From the NCBI RefSeq assembly GCF_023716665.1, contig NZ_CP071859.1, forward strand, positions 1,798,001 through 1,862,000: a stretch of DNA of 64,000 bases. Reading direction: 5' to 3'. This DNA comes from Vibrio sp. SCSIO 43135. GTDB lineage: Bacteria > Pseudomonadota > Gammaproteobacteria > Enterobacterales > Vibrionaceae. Below the pieces are notes generated by a model that was not told the DNA's origin, did not search any database, and saw only the letters and a list, made by a program, of their open reading frames with translations. Positions 44,469 to 54,228 of the stretch are shown one piece after another. Each line of letters begins with the position of its first letter. Position 1 is the stretch's first letter. The translations under genes were made by a program, and so were the position numbers.

Positions 44469-47366
44469 TTACTTCGCTAGCTCTTGGGCTAGCTGATTAA
44501 TGTTTTGTAGAAGTTTCTCAAAATCTGACAACGTCAGACATGGGTTCAAAATAGTAAACTTAAGAGCTGACTTGCCATCGATAACTGTTTCGCCCAGCAC
44601 CGCAATCCCACGTACTAGTGCTTCGATACGAACTTTCTGGTTCAGCTTATCCCAATCTGAGCTGTCGCCATGGGTAGTACGCAATAGCACTGTCGACAAT
44701 GACGGCCTAGCTAACAGTTCCAAATGGGGCTGCGCGTCTACCATGTCGGCGACTTGCAATGTTTGCTCAAGCAGATGATCGTACATCTCGCCTAGCTGAT
44801 TTGGCCCAACGCTTTGCATCGTCATGAAGACTTTGAGCGCATCGAAACGTTTGGTTGTTGCGATGGATTTGTCTACCAAATTTGGCAACTCGTCATGCTC
44901 TCTATTGAGGTAATCAGCGTGATGAAGCAAGAACTTAAAGTTCGATTTATCATTCACAAGCAGCGCACCACAACTGATGGTTTGGAAGAACAACTTATGG
45001 AAATCAACACTGATTGAGCTTGCTTGCTCGATACCCTGTAGACGACACTTCGAGCCACTTAGAATTAGCGCACCACCGTAAGCGGCATCAACATGCATCC
45101 ACATTTCGTGTTGCTTGGCGATATGAGCAATGGCTTCTAAGTCATCAATCGCTCCGTGGTCAGTAGTACCTGCCGTTCCAACAATGGCAAAAGGAATCAA
45201 GCCTTGCGCTTTAGCGTCATTTAACACTTGCTCAATTTGGTCTGCTTTCATCGTACCGTCGGTATTAGCGGGTACAGAAAGAACCGCTTTCTCACCTAAC
45301 CCCATCCAAGACGCTGATTTCTGCACGGTAAAGTGCGCATTTTCTGAGCACACGATACGAAGTTTATCGGCATAGCTTGGCAAGCCCAGTTTCTGAATTG
45401 AGTGACCACTTAACTTATTGGCAATCCAATCACGCGCTAACAACAGCCCCATCTGGTTACTTTGAGTGCCACCGCTGGTCATGATGCCATCGGCCTGACC
45501 ACCCAATTGGTATTTATCGCATAACCAGTTCACCACTTTTTGCTCTACATACGTCGCTGATGAAGCTTGATCCCATGAGTCCATAGATTGGTTTAGCGCT
45601 CCAATCATTGCTTCAGCCGCAACCGACGGCATAAGTGGAGGAGTGTGCAAATGCGCAATACAGTTAGGGTGTTGAGTAAAAATAGAGTTTTTAGCGACGA
45701 GATCAGTCGTGCTCTCAATCACTTCTTTTAAACTTTTATCAGAAGCATCAAGGTTAACATCATTGATCTGTTGTTCTAACACCTTTGGATCCACCCCCGA
45801 ATATGGTTGGTCGACTTGCTCGAACATATCCTGCATAACACGAGTGGTGTGGTTCATGACAGATGCAAACTCATCCGCACCCGCTACACCAGTATGAATG
45901 AAGTGCTTTTTCCAACTTTCGCGACCAGCCACATCTTCGCTGTGCTCAATCAGTTCAGCTCCGCTAACTAACATTGCTTCTTCTAGAGTGCGAAGCGCAA
46001 AGTCGATTTGTTCAAAAGAGATGATAATCGGTGGCAGGAATCGAATGACAGAACCATCTCGGCCGCCCTTTTCAACCATTAGTCCACGCTCTAGAGCAGC
46101 TCGCTGAATTCTTAAGGTTAGTTCACCATCAGATGCAGGTTCACCAAATTTATTCAGTTCACCACTCGGCTTTTTAATTTCAACGCCTAGCATCAAACCT
46201 TTACCGCGAACCTCTGCCACACAGTTAACGCGTTTCTGGATGTTTTCTAGGCCGAGTCGTAGGTATTGACCAGCGATATTAGCGTGTTCGACCAAGTTGT
46301 CGCGTTCAATGATTTCAAGCGCTTTAGCACCTGATACCATCGCCAGTTGGTTACCACGGAAAGTCCCGGTGTGCTCACCAGGGCGCCAAGTATCGACTTT
46401 TTTGTTGAATACAAGAATCGACATTGGCATTCCGCCACCAATGGCTTTGGACAAACAAAGAATATCGGGTGTGATCCCGGCTTCTTCGAACGCAAAACGA
46501 TAACCAGTTTTGCCAACGCCACATTGAATCTCATCCAAAATGAGTAGGATTTCATGCTCATCACAAATACGACGGATATCACGCAACCATTGCGCAGGAG
46601 CAGGAATGACCCCGCCTTCACCTTGTACTGGCTCCAAGATGATCGCTGCAGGTTTCATTATCCCTGCTTCATCATCATTCAATAATCGCTCGATGTAGCG
46701 GATGTTTGCCTTCGCACCCTCTTCACCACCAAGGCCAAATGGGCAACGCAGACTATAAGGGAACGGCATAAAGTGAACGTCTGACATCAAGCCAGTGCGA
46801 CGCTCTTTAGTACCAAGGTTACCCATCATGCCCATAGTACCGTTCGTCATACCGTGGTATGCGCCACGGAACGCAAACATAGTGTTACGGCCGGTCGTCT
46901 GTTTCGCGAGTTTGATGGCGGCTTCAACGGCATCTGCGCCCGATGGACCACAGAATTGAATAGCGGACTCTTTAGCAAACTCTTCTGGCAGAAAGGCTTT
47001 CACTTGTTTAATGAAGTTCGCTTTCGCAGATGTAGTAATGTCCAGTGTTTGGTAAGGCAGTCCCGAATCAAGCTGATCTTTAAGCGCTTGGTTGATTTCA
47101 GGGTGGTTGTAGCCAAGAACGAGAGTTCCTGCACCGGCTAAGCAATCTAGGAATAATTGACCACGAGTATCTTCTACCAACACACCGTGTGCTTGCTTAA
47201 TCGCGATAGGCAATCGGCGCGGGTAAGAGCGCACTTCAGATTCATGCTCAGCCTGATCAAGCAATACTTGATCGGGCGTTAAATCATAAAGGCCCTCGAG
47301 TAATGGAACCTGACTAGAAAAAGGGGTTGCGATAGCGTTTGTATCGACTTCAAAGGCTGTACTCAT
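44469..47366 (-). CDS. Diaminobutyrate aminotransferase / L-2,4-diaminobutyrate decarboxylase fusion
   Basis: A 965-residue two-enzyme protein that makes 1,3-diaminopropane from aspartate-beta-semialdehyde by way of 2,4-diaminobutyrate. The first half (to about 465) is a class III aminotransferase with LDEIQCGVGKTG and PLP lysine in LCLSKAIGGGMP. The second half (about 520 on) is a group II PLP decarboxylase with HVDAAYGGA and PLP lysine in SVDFHKLFFQ. Such a fusion is characteristic of vibrios. The frame extends to a GTG at 47405; the ATG at 47366 (MSTAFEVDTNA) is preferred because the extra residues look non-coding. It is the first gene of the norspermidine cluster. Confidence 0.94.
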   Translation of the reverse strand: MSTAFEVDTNAIATPFSSQVPLLEGLYDLTPDQVLLDQAEHESEVRSYPRRLPIAIKQAHGVLVEDTRGQLFLDCLAGAGTLVLGYNHPEINQALKDQLDSGLPYQTLDITTSAKANFIKQVKAFLPEEFAKESAIQFCGPSGADAVEAAIKLAKQTTGRNTMFAFRGAYHGMTNGTMGMMGNLGTKERRTGLMSDVHFMPFPYSLRCPFGLGGEEGAKANIRYIERLLNDDEAGIMKPAAIILEPVQGEGGVIPAPAQWLRDIRRICDEHEILLILDEIQCGVGKTGYRFAFEEAGITPDILCLSKAIGGGMPMSILVFNKKVDTWRPGEHTGTFRGNQLAMVSGAKALEIIERDNLVEHANIAGQYLRLGLENIQKRVNCVAEVRGKGLMLGVEIKKPSGELNKFGEPASDGELTLRIQRAALERGLMVEKGGRDGSVIRFLPPIIISFEQIDFALRTLEEAMLVSGAELIEHSEDVAGRESWKKHFIHTGVAGADEFASVMNHTTRVMQDMFEQVDQPYSGVDPKVLEQQINDVNLDASDKSLKEVIESTTDLVAKNSIFTQHPNCIAHLHTPPLMPSVAAEAMIGALNQSMDSWDQASSATYVEQKVVNWLCDKYQLGGQADGIMTSGGTQSNQMGLLLARDWIANKLSGHSIQKLGLPSYADKLRIVCSENAHFTVQKSASWMGLGEKAVLSVPANTDGTMKADQIEQVLNDAKAQGLIPFAIVGTAGTTDHGAIDDLEAIAHIAKQHEMWMHVDAAYGGALILSGSKCRLQGIEQASSISVDFHKLFFQTISCGALLVNDKSNFKFLLHHADYLNREHDELPNLVDKSIATTKRFDALKVFMTMQSVGPNQLGEMYDHLLEQTLQVADMVDAQPHLELLARPSLSTVLLRTTHGDSSDWDKLNQKVRIEALVRGIAVLGETVIDGKSALKFTILNPCLTLSDFEKLLQNINQLAQELAK

Positions 47367-47840
47367 TGTAAAATCTCTTGAGACGTAATAACCAAAGCCC
47401 GCCACAAATATTCAAGTATTTTTTATGGGCGAGATATAGCAATGCCTTCCGAATAGCTAAATAGTAGCCACGGAATAGCAGTCATCACATAGGATGACGA
47501 ATAACGAGATCAGAGAGTTCAGGGCTCAGTAATACTGCTGCTTTGAAGAACAGGGCACTGAGGAAGTACGAAGCTGATTAATGTGTGTAAGTTGTGTGAG
47601 TTCAATGTTGGGTTTCCCATATACGTACTGTTATAAAACAGCACTTAGTATCCCGTCTATCGACAAAAGGGCTTGCCGATACCTACCCTACGCAATGTCA
47701 CAATCAGCTCGAATGGTCACTGCGCGTATCCCCCAGAAAACCATTGGTAATTCCAACGTCCGAGATTGCGGCGAAAATTATCATAAAATGAAATCAACTG
47801 GCAACAATTTTTAATAACAACATTGTAAATTGTCAGAATA
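47367..47840. other. Control region of the norspermidine cluster, no gene seen
   Basis: About 475 bases between the fusion gene and the terminator of the second adhesin. An operator-like inverted repeat GTCATC-N6-GATGAC lies at 47481–47498, about 115 bases before the fusion-gene start. A 77-codon + strand frame at 47581 has no ribosome site and no recognisable similarity and is not called. No convincing -35/-10 pair was found. Confidence 0.5.
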
Positions 47841-47869
47841 AAAAAGCTGGGCTACACGCCCAGCCTTTT
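47841..47869 (-). terminator. Terminator of the second adhesin gene
   Basis: On the - strand: AAAAGGCTGGGC, loop GTGTA, GCCCAGC, followed by a T-run. It lies 17 bases past the adhesin stop. Confidence 0.88.
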
Positions 47870-47885
47870 CAATCAAAACTTACCT

Positions 47886-50800
47886 TTATGCGGCATCGTT
47901 TTTGATTATCTGACCCAATAGTTCAATAGAATCGAACTCGTTGCCAGGGCCAATGTAATCACTAAGTATGTTAGCGCCATCTTCTATCACAATCGTTTGT
48001 TCGCCACCATCATGTTCGATAGTAAGCTCAACGTTGTCATCGACAATTTCAACGCCAATATTAGCAATTAGTTCATCGATGTCGGCACTTTCGGTATCAT
48101 CTAATATGTCATCAAGATCGATCATATCTTCAGTTAACTCGAAGTCCATAATGACATCCGTACCTGTATCTAATGTGCCATCAAGCCATGTAAATACATT
48201 TGCGTCATTATCGCCTACAAGCACATCGTTGCCCTGCTCTGCGTTAAGCTCATCTTCATTGGCGGCTGCAAGCACTTGATATGCGGGAGAGTCAGACACA
48301 TCGATGGTAACGGTAGCCTCTTCACTAACAGCCAATTCTGAATCCACCGCCATATAGTCGAACGTTACATCCTCCTCGACAGTTTGCGAGCCAGATACGT
48401 AACGTAGCTCCCAGTTACCACCATTAGAACTGAAGTCCATTTGCACAATTTCATTATCAGGAGATGAATAAGTAAATTCATACAAGATCTGAGCATTACC
48501 TACATCACCTGGATCTTTCTGATACTCGACCGTTTCGGTTGTACCGTCAGCGAAAGTGTAAGTCACACTTACAGCGATATTACTATTGGTGTTAAACGCG
48601 CCCCCCATACCGTCCAACCCAAAGGCAACAACACCTAAAGGGTTATTTCTTAGGTCTAGTATTAACGTTTCTTGCTTGTTCATACCGCGGCCATCAGTAT
48701 CACCAATACCGTGGCCAACATGGGGTTGCTCACCTGAATACTGCTTGAGTGGCTTGTTATTGTTGTCAGTAATAGACAAACTAATGGTATTGCCGTTATC
48801 TAAGGTGATTTCTCTTTCAGTTGGGCTCACTTCTACGCCCCAATTAAAGAAACCATCAGTAAGAACGATATCTTCAGGATCGCCAGAATAGCCAATTTCA
48901 AATGGGTCGCCGGAGCCCGGAACATAGACAATATTGTCAGGGTTCAACAATTTGTTAGCGTCGATAGGGTCACCATCGACATGTAGATCTGCGGCGGTCA
49001 GCTCGCGAGTTTCCCCCATATCATCGGTATACAGCAGTACTCCGTACTCAGGAAGAGATGTGAGCATCACATTGACCTGTAGACCATTGAAATCATCATC
49101 TTCATCTGCAATGTGGTCATCTTCAGCCACATCAGAGTCAAATACGATCGGTACAATGACGTTGTCTTCAGCATCGACATCAAAATCTTCTGCTGTTGGT
49201 AGCTCATTAACATCCTGCTCATTGAGCGTCACTGTTATCTCAGTTTCATTGACTCCGTCAGACGCAACCACAGTAATCACATGACTGTTGGTTAACTCTT
49301 CATAATTGTTGGTAAAGGCTTCCGCCCCTGCGGTGGTAAGACTAATATTCCCTTGGTCATCAACTTGGAATAAGTCCACACCCTCTATCTGCACGTTGGT
49401 GCCAATACTATAAGTAACATCCAGTGACTCTGGGTCATTCGCAGTAACTTGCCCTAAAGTCACTCCTGGGTCGGTGTTCTCATCGTAGGCAAAGACGTAC
49501 TCATCCCCCTCAATTGGCGGCTCAAACACCGGAGGCTCATTCACATCTTGCTCGTTGAGGGTCACGGTAATTTCGACATCGTTCACTCCGTCAGACGCAA
49601 TGACGGTAATGTCGTGGCTGTTGGCCAATGTTTCATAATCATTGGTGAACGCTTCTGCCCCTGCGGCTGTGAGGCTGATATTGCCTTGAGCATCGATTTG
49701 GAATAAATCCACACCCTCTATTTGAACGTTGGTGCCAATACTGTAGGTGACATCCCCCAGCTCGGGGTCGTTTGCTGTGACTTGCCCTAATGTCACTCCA
49801 GGGTCGGTGTTCTCATCGTAGGCAAAGACGTACTCATCGCCCTCAATTGGCGGCTCAAACACTGGAGGCTCATTCACATCTTGCTCGTTGAGGGTCACGG
49901 TAATTTCGACATCGTTCACGCCATCAGACGCAATGACGGTAATGTCGTGGCTATTGGCCAATGTTTCATAATCATTGGTGAACGCTTCTGCCCCTGCGGC
50001 TGTGAGGCTGATATTGCCTTGAGCATCGATTTGGAATAAATCCACACCCTCTATTTGAACGTTGGTGCCAATACTGTAGGTAACATCCCCCAGCTCGGGG
50101 TCGTTTGCTGTGACTTGCCCTAATGTCACTCCTGGGTCGGTGTTCTCGTCGTAGGCAAAGAGGTACTCATCGCCCTCAATTGGCGGCTCAAACACCGGAG
50201 GCTCATTCACATCTTGCTCGTTGAGGGTCACGGTAATTTCGACATCGTTCACTCCATCAGACGCAATGACGGTAATGTCGTGGCTATTGGCCAATGTTTC
50301 ATAATCATTGGTGTATGCTTCTGCCCCTGCGGCTGTGAGGCTGATATTGCCTTGAGCATCGATTTGGAATAAATCCACACCCTCTATTTGAACGTTGGTG
50401 CCAATACTGTAGGTGACATCCCCCAGCTCGGGGTCGTTTGCTGTGACTTGCCCTAATGTCACTCCTGGGTCGGTGTTCTCGTCGTAGGCAAAGACGTACT
50501 CATCGCCCTCAATTGGCGGCTCAAACACTGGAGGCTCATTCACATCTTGCTCGTTGAGGGTCACGGTAATTTCGACATCGTTCACTCCATCAGACGCAAT
50601 GACGGTAATATCATGGCTGTTGGCTAACGTTTCATAATCATTGGTGAATGCTTCTGCCCCTGCGGCTGTGAGGCTGATATTGCCTTGAGCATCGATTTGG
50701 AATAAATCCACACCCTCTATTTGAACGTTGGTGCCAATACTGTAGGTGACATCCTCCAACTCTGGATCATTCGCTGTAACTTGCCCTAATGTCACACCCG

Positions 50801-52613
50801 CATCGGTGTTCTCATCGTAGGCAAAGACGTACTCATCGCCCTCAATTGGCGGCTCAAACACCGGAGGCTCATTCACATCTTGCTCGTTGAGGGTTACCGT
50901 AATCTCGACATCGTTCACACCGTCAGACGCAATGACAGTAATATCATGACTGTTGGCTAACGTTTCATAATCATTGGTGAACGCTTCTGCCCCTGCGGTT
51001 GTGAGACTAATATTCCCCTGGTCATCGATTTGGAATAAATCCACACCCTCTATTTGAACGTTGGTGCCAATACTGTAGGTGACGTCCCCCAGCTCGGGGT
51101 CGTTTGCTGTAACTTGCCCTAATGTCACACCCGCATCGGTGTTCTCATCGTAGGCAAAGACGTACTCATCGCCCTCAATTGGCGGCTCAAACACTGGAGG
51201 CTCATTCACATCTTGCTCGTTGAGGGTCACGGTAATTTCGACATCGTTCACGCCGTCAGACGCAATGACGGTGATGTCATGGCTGTTGGCTAACGTTTCA
51301 TAATCATTGGTGAATGCTTCTGCCCCTGCGGCTGTGAGGCTGATATTGCCTTGAGCATCGATTTGGAATAAATCCACACCCTCTATTTGAACGTTGGTGC
51401 CAATACTGTAGGTAACGCCCCCCAGCTCGGGGTCGTTTGCTGTGACTTGCCCTAATGTCACACCCGCATCGGTGTTCTCATCGTAAGCAAAGACGTATTC
51501 ATCCCCTTCAATTGGCGGCTCAAACACCGGAGGCTCATTCACATCCAACTCATTTAGTACGACATTAATATCCACTGACTGAGCAACACCTTCGCCATCG
51601 ACTTCCGTTACCGTTACTACAATAAGGTGCTCATTACCGAGCGTTTCAAAATCGTTGGTGTATGCCGCGACACCTTCCGCCGTAAGCGTAATCTCACCCG
51701 TTACTGGATCGATAGCGTAGAGTGGATTGTCATCACCATCAACCAAATTAGATGAGATACTGTATGCCAAGACTTGGTTGTCTGGATCAACCGCGTTTAC
51801 CTGACCAATTACATCAGTAGTACCAATCCCTTCTTCATAACTAAAAGAGTATTGGTCTTCATCATTAGGTTCGAATTGTGGTAAGTCATTGGTACCATTA
51901 ATGGTCACAGTGACATCCTGTAATGTGCCATCCGAGGCTGACACAGAAAAGACATCAGTTAGAAATTCTCCAACATTAAGCTCGTTAAAAGCACTGTCAG
52001 CGATAAACGTCCAGTTCCCTTCAGCATCAATCGTAAACGAACCGTAATCCCCTTCTGTATCTACCTGTTCGATAAACGTCGGATCTTCAGTATCCGTCAC
52101 GGTTAAAGTCCCCGTAATAACTAAAGGTTCGTCAGTTTCATCTTCTGCAACATTGGCATCACCACCAACCAAAGCAAGGGTAATAACTTCAACTAATGCT
52201 AGACTTTGCGTTTCTGATAAGCCTTGGTCTTCTAGCCCTGAGGTATCAAAGGAAGTAGAAGCGATTACTTCGGCACCAGTACGTTCAATATCCCCAGTTC
52301 CGGTCGGGCTCGACCCATTTTGTCCACCAGCCGCAGTCGCGAAGTCGTCATTCTGTGTCGGGTCGACTCCCTGCTCAATCTGTCCAATAATCTGAGCGAT
52401 TTCATCGTCTAACTCTAAACCTAAATTGGGTAAGCCATCGTTAACTAACTCTGCTTGAATGTTGACTGCCCCTGGGTTCTCATCGTCAATCGTAACGACC
52501 ACTTCACCCGGAGCTGGCTGCTCGCCCGCTGCTAGCTCTCTCAGTTGACCAGCAGCATCGATTACTACTGTTGCCCCCGCCCAAATAATGGACGAAATAT
52601 TACCCGCACTCAT
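47886..52613 (-). CDS. LapA/FrhA-like cadherin-repeat adhesin secreted by a type I system
   Basis: 1,575 residues. The start MSAGNISSIIWAG follows AAGG; longer in-frame starts would use the ribosome site as codons. Residues 1–130 resemble a LapA-type retention module and contain T93-A-A-G96, the double-Ala site cut by LapG proteases when c-di-GMP is low. A VCBS-like domain, one divergent cadherin domain and seven almost identical 111-residue cadherin repeats follow. Next come a GHGIGDTD module shared with the giant adhesin and an acidic C-terminal type I secretion domain (VLVGDNDANVFTW ... TDVIMDFELTEDMIDLDDIL, VC_A0849-like). No dedicated ABC or adaptor gene is adjacent; TolC-like and OmpA-type genes are divergent. 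In V. cholerae FrhA lies near the same polyamine genes, so orthology is plausible but not certain. Confidence 0.88.
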   Translation of the reverse strand: MSAGNISSIIWAGATVVIDAAGQLRELAAGEQPAPGEVVVTIDDENPGAVNIQAELVNDGLPNLGLELDDEIAQIIGQIEQGVDPTQNDDFATAAGGQNGSSPTGTGDIERTGAEVIASTSFDTSGLEDQGLSETQSLALVEVITLALVGGDANVAEDETDEPLVITGTLTVTDTEDPTFIEQVDTEGDYGSFTIDAEGNWTFIADSAFNELNVGEFLTDVFSVSASDGTLQDVTVTINGTNDLPQFEPNDEDQYSFSYEEGIGTTDVIGQVNAVDPDNQVLAYSISSNLVDGDDNPLYAIDPVTGEITLTAEGVAAYTNDFETLGNEHLIVVTVTEVDGEGVAQSVDINVVLNELDVNEPPVFEPPIEGDEYVFAYDENTDAGVTLGQVTANDPELGGVTYSIGTNVQIEGVDLFQIDAQGNISLTAAGAEAFTNDYETLANSHDITVIASDGVNDVEITVTLNEQDVNEPPVFEPPIEGDEYVFAYDENTDAGVTLGQVTANDPELGDVTYSIGTNVQIEGVDLFQIDDQGNISLTTAGAEAFTNDYETLANSHDITVIASDGVNDVEITVTLNEQDVNEPPVFEPPIEGDEYVFAYDENTDAGVTLGQVTANDPELEDVTYSIGTNVQIEGVDLFQIDAQGNISLTAAGAEAFTNDYETLANSHDITVIASDGVNDVEITVTLNEQDVNEPPVFEPPIEGDEYVFAYDENTDPGVTLGQVTANDPELGDVTYSIGTNVQIEGVDLFQIDAQGNISLTAAGAEAYTNDYETLANSHDITVIASDGVNDVEITVTLNEQDVNEPPVFEPPIEGDEYLFAYDENTDPGVTLGQVTANDPELGDVTYSIGTNVQIEGVDLFQIDAQGNISLTAAGAEAFTNDYETLANSHDITVIASDGVNDVEITVTLNEQDVNEPPVFEPPIEGDEYVFAYDENTDPGVTLGQVTANDPELGDVTYSIGTNVQIEGVDLFQIDAQGNISLTAAGAEAFTNDYETLANSHDITVIASDGVNDVEITVTLNEQDVNEPPVFEPPIEGDEYVFAYDENTDPGVTLGQVTANDPESLDVTYSIGTNVQIEGVDLFQVDDQGNISLTTAGAEAFTNNYEELTNSHVITVVASDGVNETEITVTLNEQDVNELPTAEDFDVDAEDNVIVPIVFDSDVAEDDHIADEDDDFNGLQVNVMLTSLPEYGVLLYTDDMGETRELTAADLHVDGDPIDANKLLNPDNIVYVPGSGDPFEIGYSGDPEDIVLTDGFFNWGVEVSPTEREITLDNGNTISLSITDNNNKPLKQYSGEQPHVGHGIGDTDGRGMNKQETLILDLRNNPLGVVAFGLDGMGGAFNTNSNIAVSVTYTFADGTTETVEYQKDPGDVGNAQILYEFTYSSPDNEIVQMDFSSNGGNWELRYVSGSQTVEEDVTFDYMAVDSELAVSEEATVTIDVSDSPAYQVLAAANEDELNAEQGNDVLVGDNDANVFTWLDGTLDTGTDVIMDFELTEDMIDLDDILDDTESADIDELIANIGVEIVDDNVELTIEHDGGEQTIVIEDGANILSDYIGPGNEFDSIELLGQIIKNDAA
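49207..51540 (-). repeat. Seven tandem 333-bp cadherin repeats
   Basis: The join VNEPPVFEPPIEGDEY recurs exactly every 333 bp (measured near 49531, 49864, 50197, 50530, 50863, 51196 and 51529). The unit is 111 residues with LGQVTANDPE and ETLANSHDITVIASDGVND. Copies differ at few bases, and the last copy before the C-terminal region is the most divergent. Confidence 0.92.
52326..52337 (-). other. Predicted LapG cleavage motif TAAG (residues 93–96)
   Basis: The codons read Thr-Ala-Ala-Gly within DDFATAAGGQNG. LapA of Pseudomonas carries the same motif at a similar distance from its N-terminus, cut between the two alanines. No lapG or lapD gene is visible in this window. Confidence 0.75.
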
Positions 52614-52912
52614 AAGCCTTCCCCTCATTTTCAGCAAAGAAAGGGCTTGCTCCACTATGAGCACCCCAATCTGCACCGCTTATGCTCTATTAAATTTAGC
52701 CCTCTTCTACTGATAATCCACTCAATAAGCTGATAAAAAAGAGCCAATCATTGCAAGTTGTCAATAATTAAAAGGATTTATTTTTGGATTAAGTTCTCAA
52801 ATTCCCAATCGTTAAACTAGACTTCCATTGATCAAGCCGACTCTGAACTAATTTTCGGGCGCAAGCAGTGCGTCATGAGCTGGTGTTATCTGCTTCGTAA
52901 GGAGACCCAATA
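52614..52912. other. Divergent region between the second adhesin and its TolC-like gene
   Basis: 299 AT-rich bases that should hold both promoters. A weak + strand candidate is TTGATC, 15-base spacer, TAATTT shortly before GGGCGC. No clear dyad, terminator or small gene was found. Confidence 0.35.
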
Positions 52913-54226
52913 GTGAAATGGAATAAGCCTATTTTGCTGAGTTGTGTAATAGCAGCGAGTTTTAGTGCTTCCAGCCAAACACTAGAACAAGCCGTTGCAA
53001 TCACTCTAGCGACTAACCCTGAGATAAAGAGTATTTTTAATGAATACCTAAGTAAGGTAAAAGAAAGCGATGCCGCTTCTGGTGCTTACTTGCCCAGCAT
53101 TGATTTGGATGCGGGTATTGGCTATGAAGGAATTAGCCCTGCTGAATCCCTTAATCAACCAGATACAGACCTAACAAGAAAAGAAGCAACGATTAGTCTT
53201 ACCCAATTGATCTGGGATGGTTCCTCTACGTTAAGAGATATTGACAGGACGGCAGCAGAAGCCGAATCCATTAGACTTCAAGTGCTCGCCGATGCTCAAG
53301 ATATTGCGTTACAAGTCATACAAGTTTACTTAGACGCGGTAAAAGCCACTGAGGTACTGGCGTTGTCTGAAAGTAACCTATCCGTACACAAAAAAATCTA
53401 TAAGGACATTAAACGACGCGCTGAATCAGGAATTGGCTCGACGGCGGATTTATCGCAAGTCGAAGCAAGGATAGCAAAGGCGCACGGTAACCTGCTGGCC
53501 GCCCAGAACAATTTGGTTGATACCCATACCCAATTTCATAGATTAGTCGGCCAACAACCGTTAGGACTCATTTACCCTAGAGCTGACGTTTCTAAGCTTC
53601 CCCTATCCCTTACCGATGCGCTTGTTGAAGCCTATGACGCTCACCCTGTCATCAAAATTGCTAATGCCGATATAGACTCCGCGCGCTTCCAATATGAGCA
53701 GTCTAAAGGGAACAACTACCCAACCATATCGTTTGAAGCGAGCCAATCGTGGCGAGATGATGCAGCGGGCGATGAAGGCAACAGTGAAGAAACACTAGCG
53801 ATGCTTCGCTTACGCTACAACCTCTATAATGGCGGCAGCGACAGAGATTTGACTGAACGTTCCGCTTACCAATTGAACAAAGCGAAAGACCTAAGAGATA
53901 ACGCCTACCGTCAGGTAGAAGAAGGCCTTCGTTTATCTTGGTCTGCTCTCGACCTAACTCTGCAACAGAAAAACTTTCTTGCCGACCATGTAGACTCAGC
54001 TTCTGAAACCGTTATTGCCTATGAAAAGCAATATCGAATTGGTCAACGAACCTTACTCGATTTACTTAACACCGAAAACGAGTTGTTCGAAGCAAGAAAA
54101 GATTACTTGGATGCTCACTACTCTGAGCAATATGCCAAGTATCGGGTTATGAACGCAACAGGTTCACTATTGGACGCGCTGCTTGTTGATATCCCAGAAG
54201 AATGGACACAACGAGTGGAGTACTGA
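52913..54226 (+). CDS. TolC-family outer-membrane channel (AggA/LapE type)
   Basis: A 437-residue outer-membrane protein with a signal peptide (MKWNKPILLSCVIAASFSASS, cleavage near SQTLEQAV) and the two helical repeats of TolC. The second repeat has YRIGQRTLLDLLNTENELFEARKDY. Its position divergent from a LapA-like adhesin and before an OmpA-type lipoprotein resembles the aggA–ompA part of Shewanella bpf-type loci. It would serve as the outer-membrane port in which the adhesin is retained. The start is GTG with AAGGAG eight bases upstream; an ATG at 52918 is out of frame. Confidence 0.9.
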   Translation: MKWNKPILLSCVIAASFSASSQTLEQAVAITLATNPEIKSIFNEYLSKVKESDAASGAYLPSIDLDAGIGYEGISPAESLNQPDTDLTRKEATISLTQLIWDGSSTLRDIDRTAAEAESIRLQVLADAQDIALQVIQVYLDAVKATEVLALSESNLSVHKKIYKDIKRRAESGIGSTADLSQVEARIAKAHGNLLAAQNNLVDTHTQFHRLVGQQPLGLIYPRADVSKLPLSLTDALVEAYDAHPVIKIANADIDSARFQYEQSKGNNYPTISFEASQSWRDDAAGDEGNSEETLAMLRLRYNLYNGGSDRDLTERSAYQLNKAKDLRDNAYRQVEEGLRLSWSALDLTLQQKNFLADHVDSASETVIAYEKQYRIGQRTLLDLLNTENELFEARKDYLDAHYSEQYAKYRVMNATGSLLDALLVDIPEEWTQRVEY

Positions 54227-54228
54227 TA

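Noticed and set aside
47581..47814. 77-codon + strand frame upstream of the norspermidine genes
   Set aside because: It has no ribosome site, no recognisable protein features, and ends in AT-rich non-coding sequence.
48090..48260. Possible RTX block in the second adhesin
   Set aside because: Only VLVGDNDANVF-type end motifs are present; these belong to the C-terminal secretion domain rather than a nonapeptide array.
53000..54226. Second TolC-like gene as a duplicate of the 28348 gene
   Set aside because: The two share only family-level features; signal peptides, spacing and neighbours differ, so a recent duplication is not supported.
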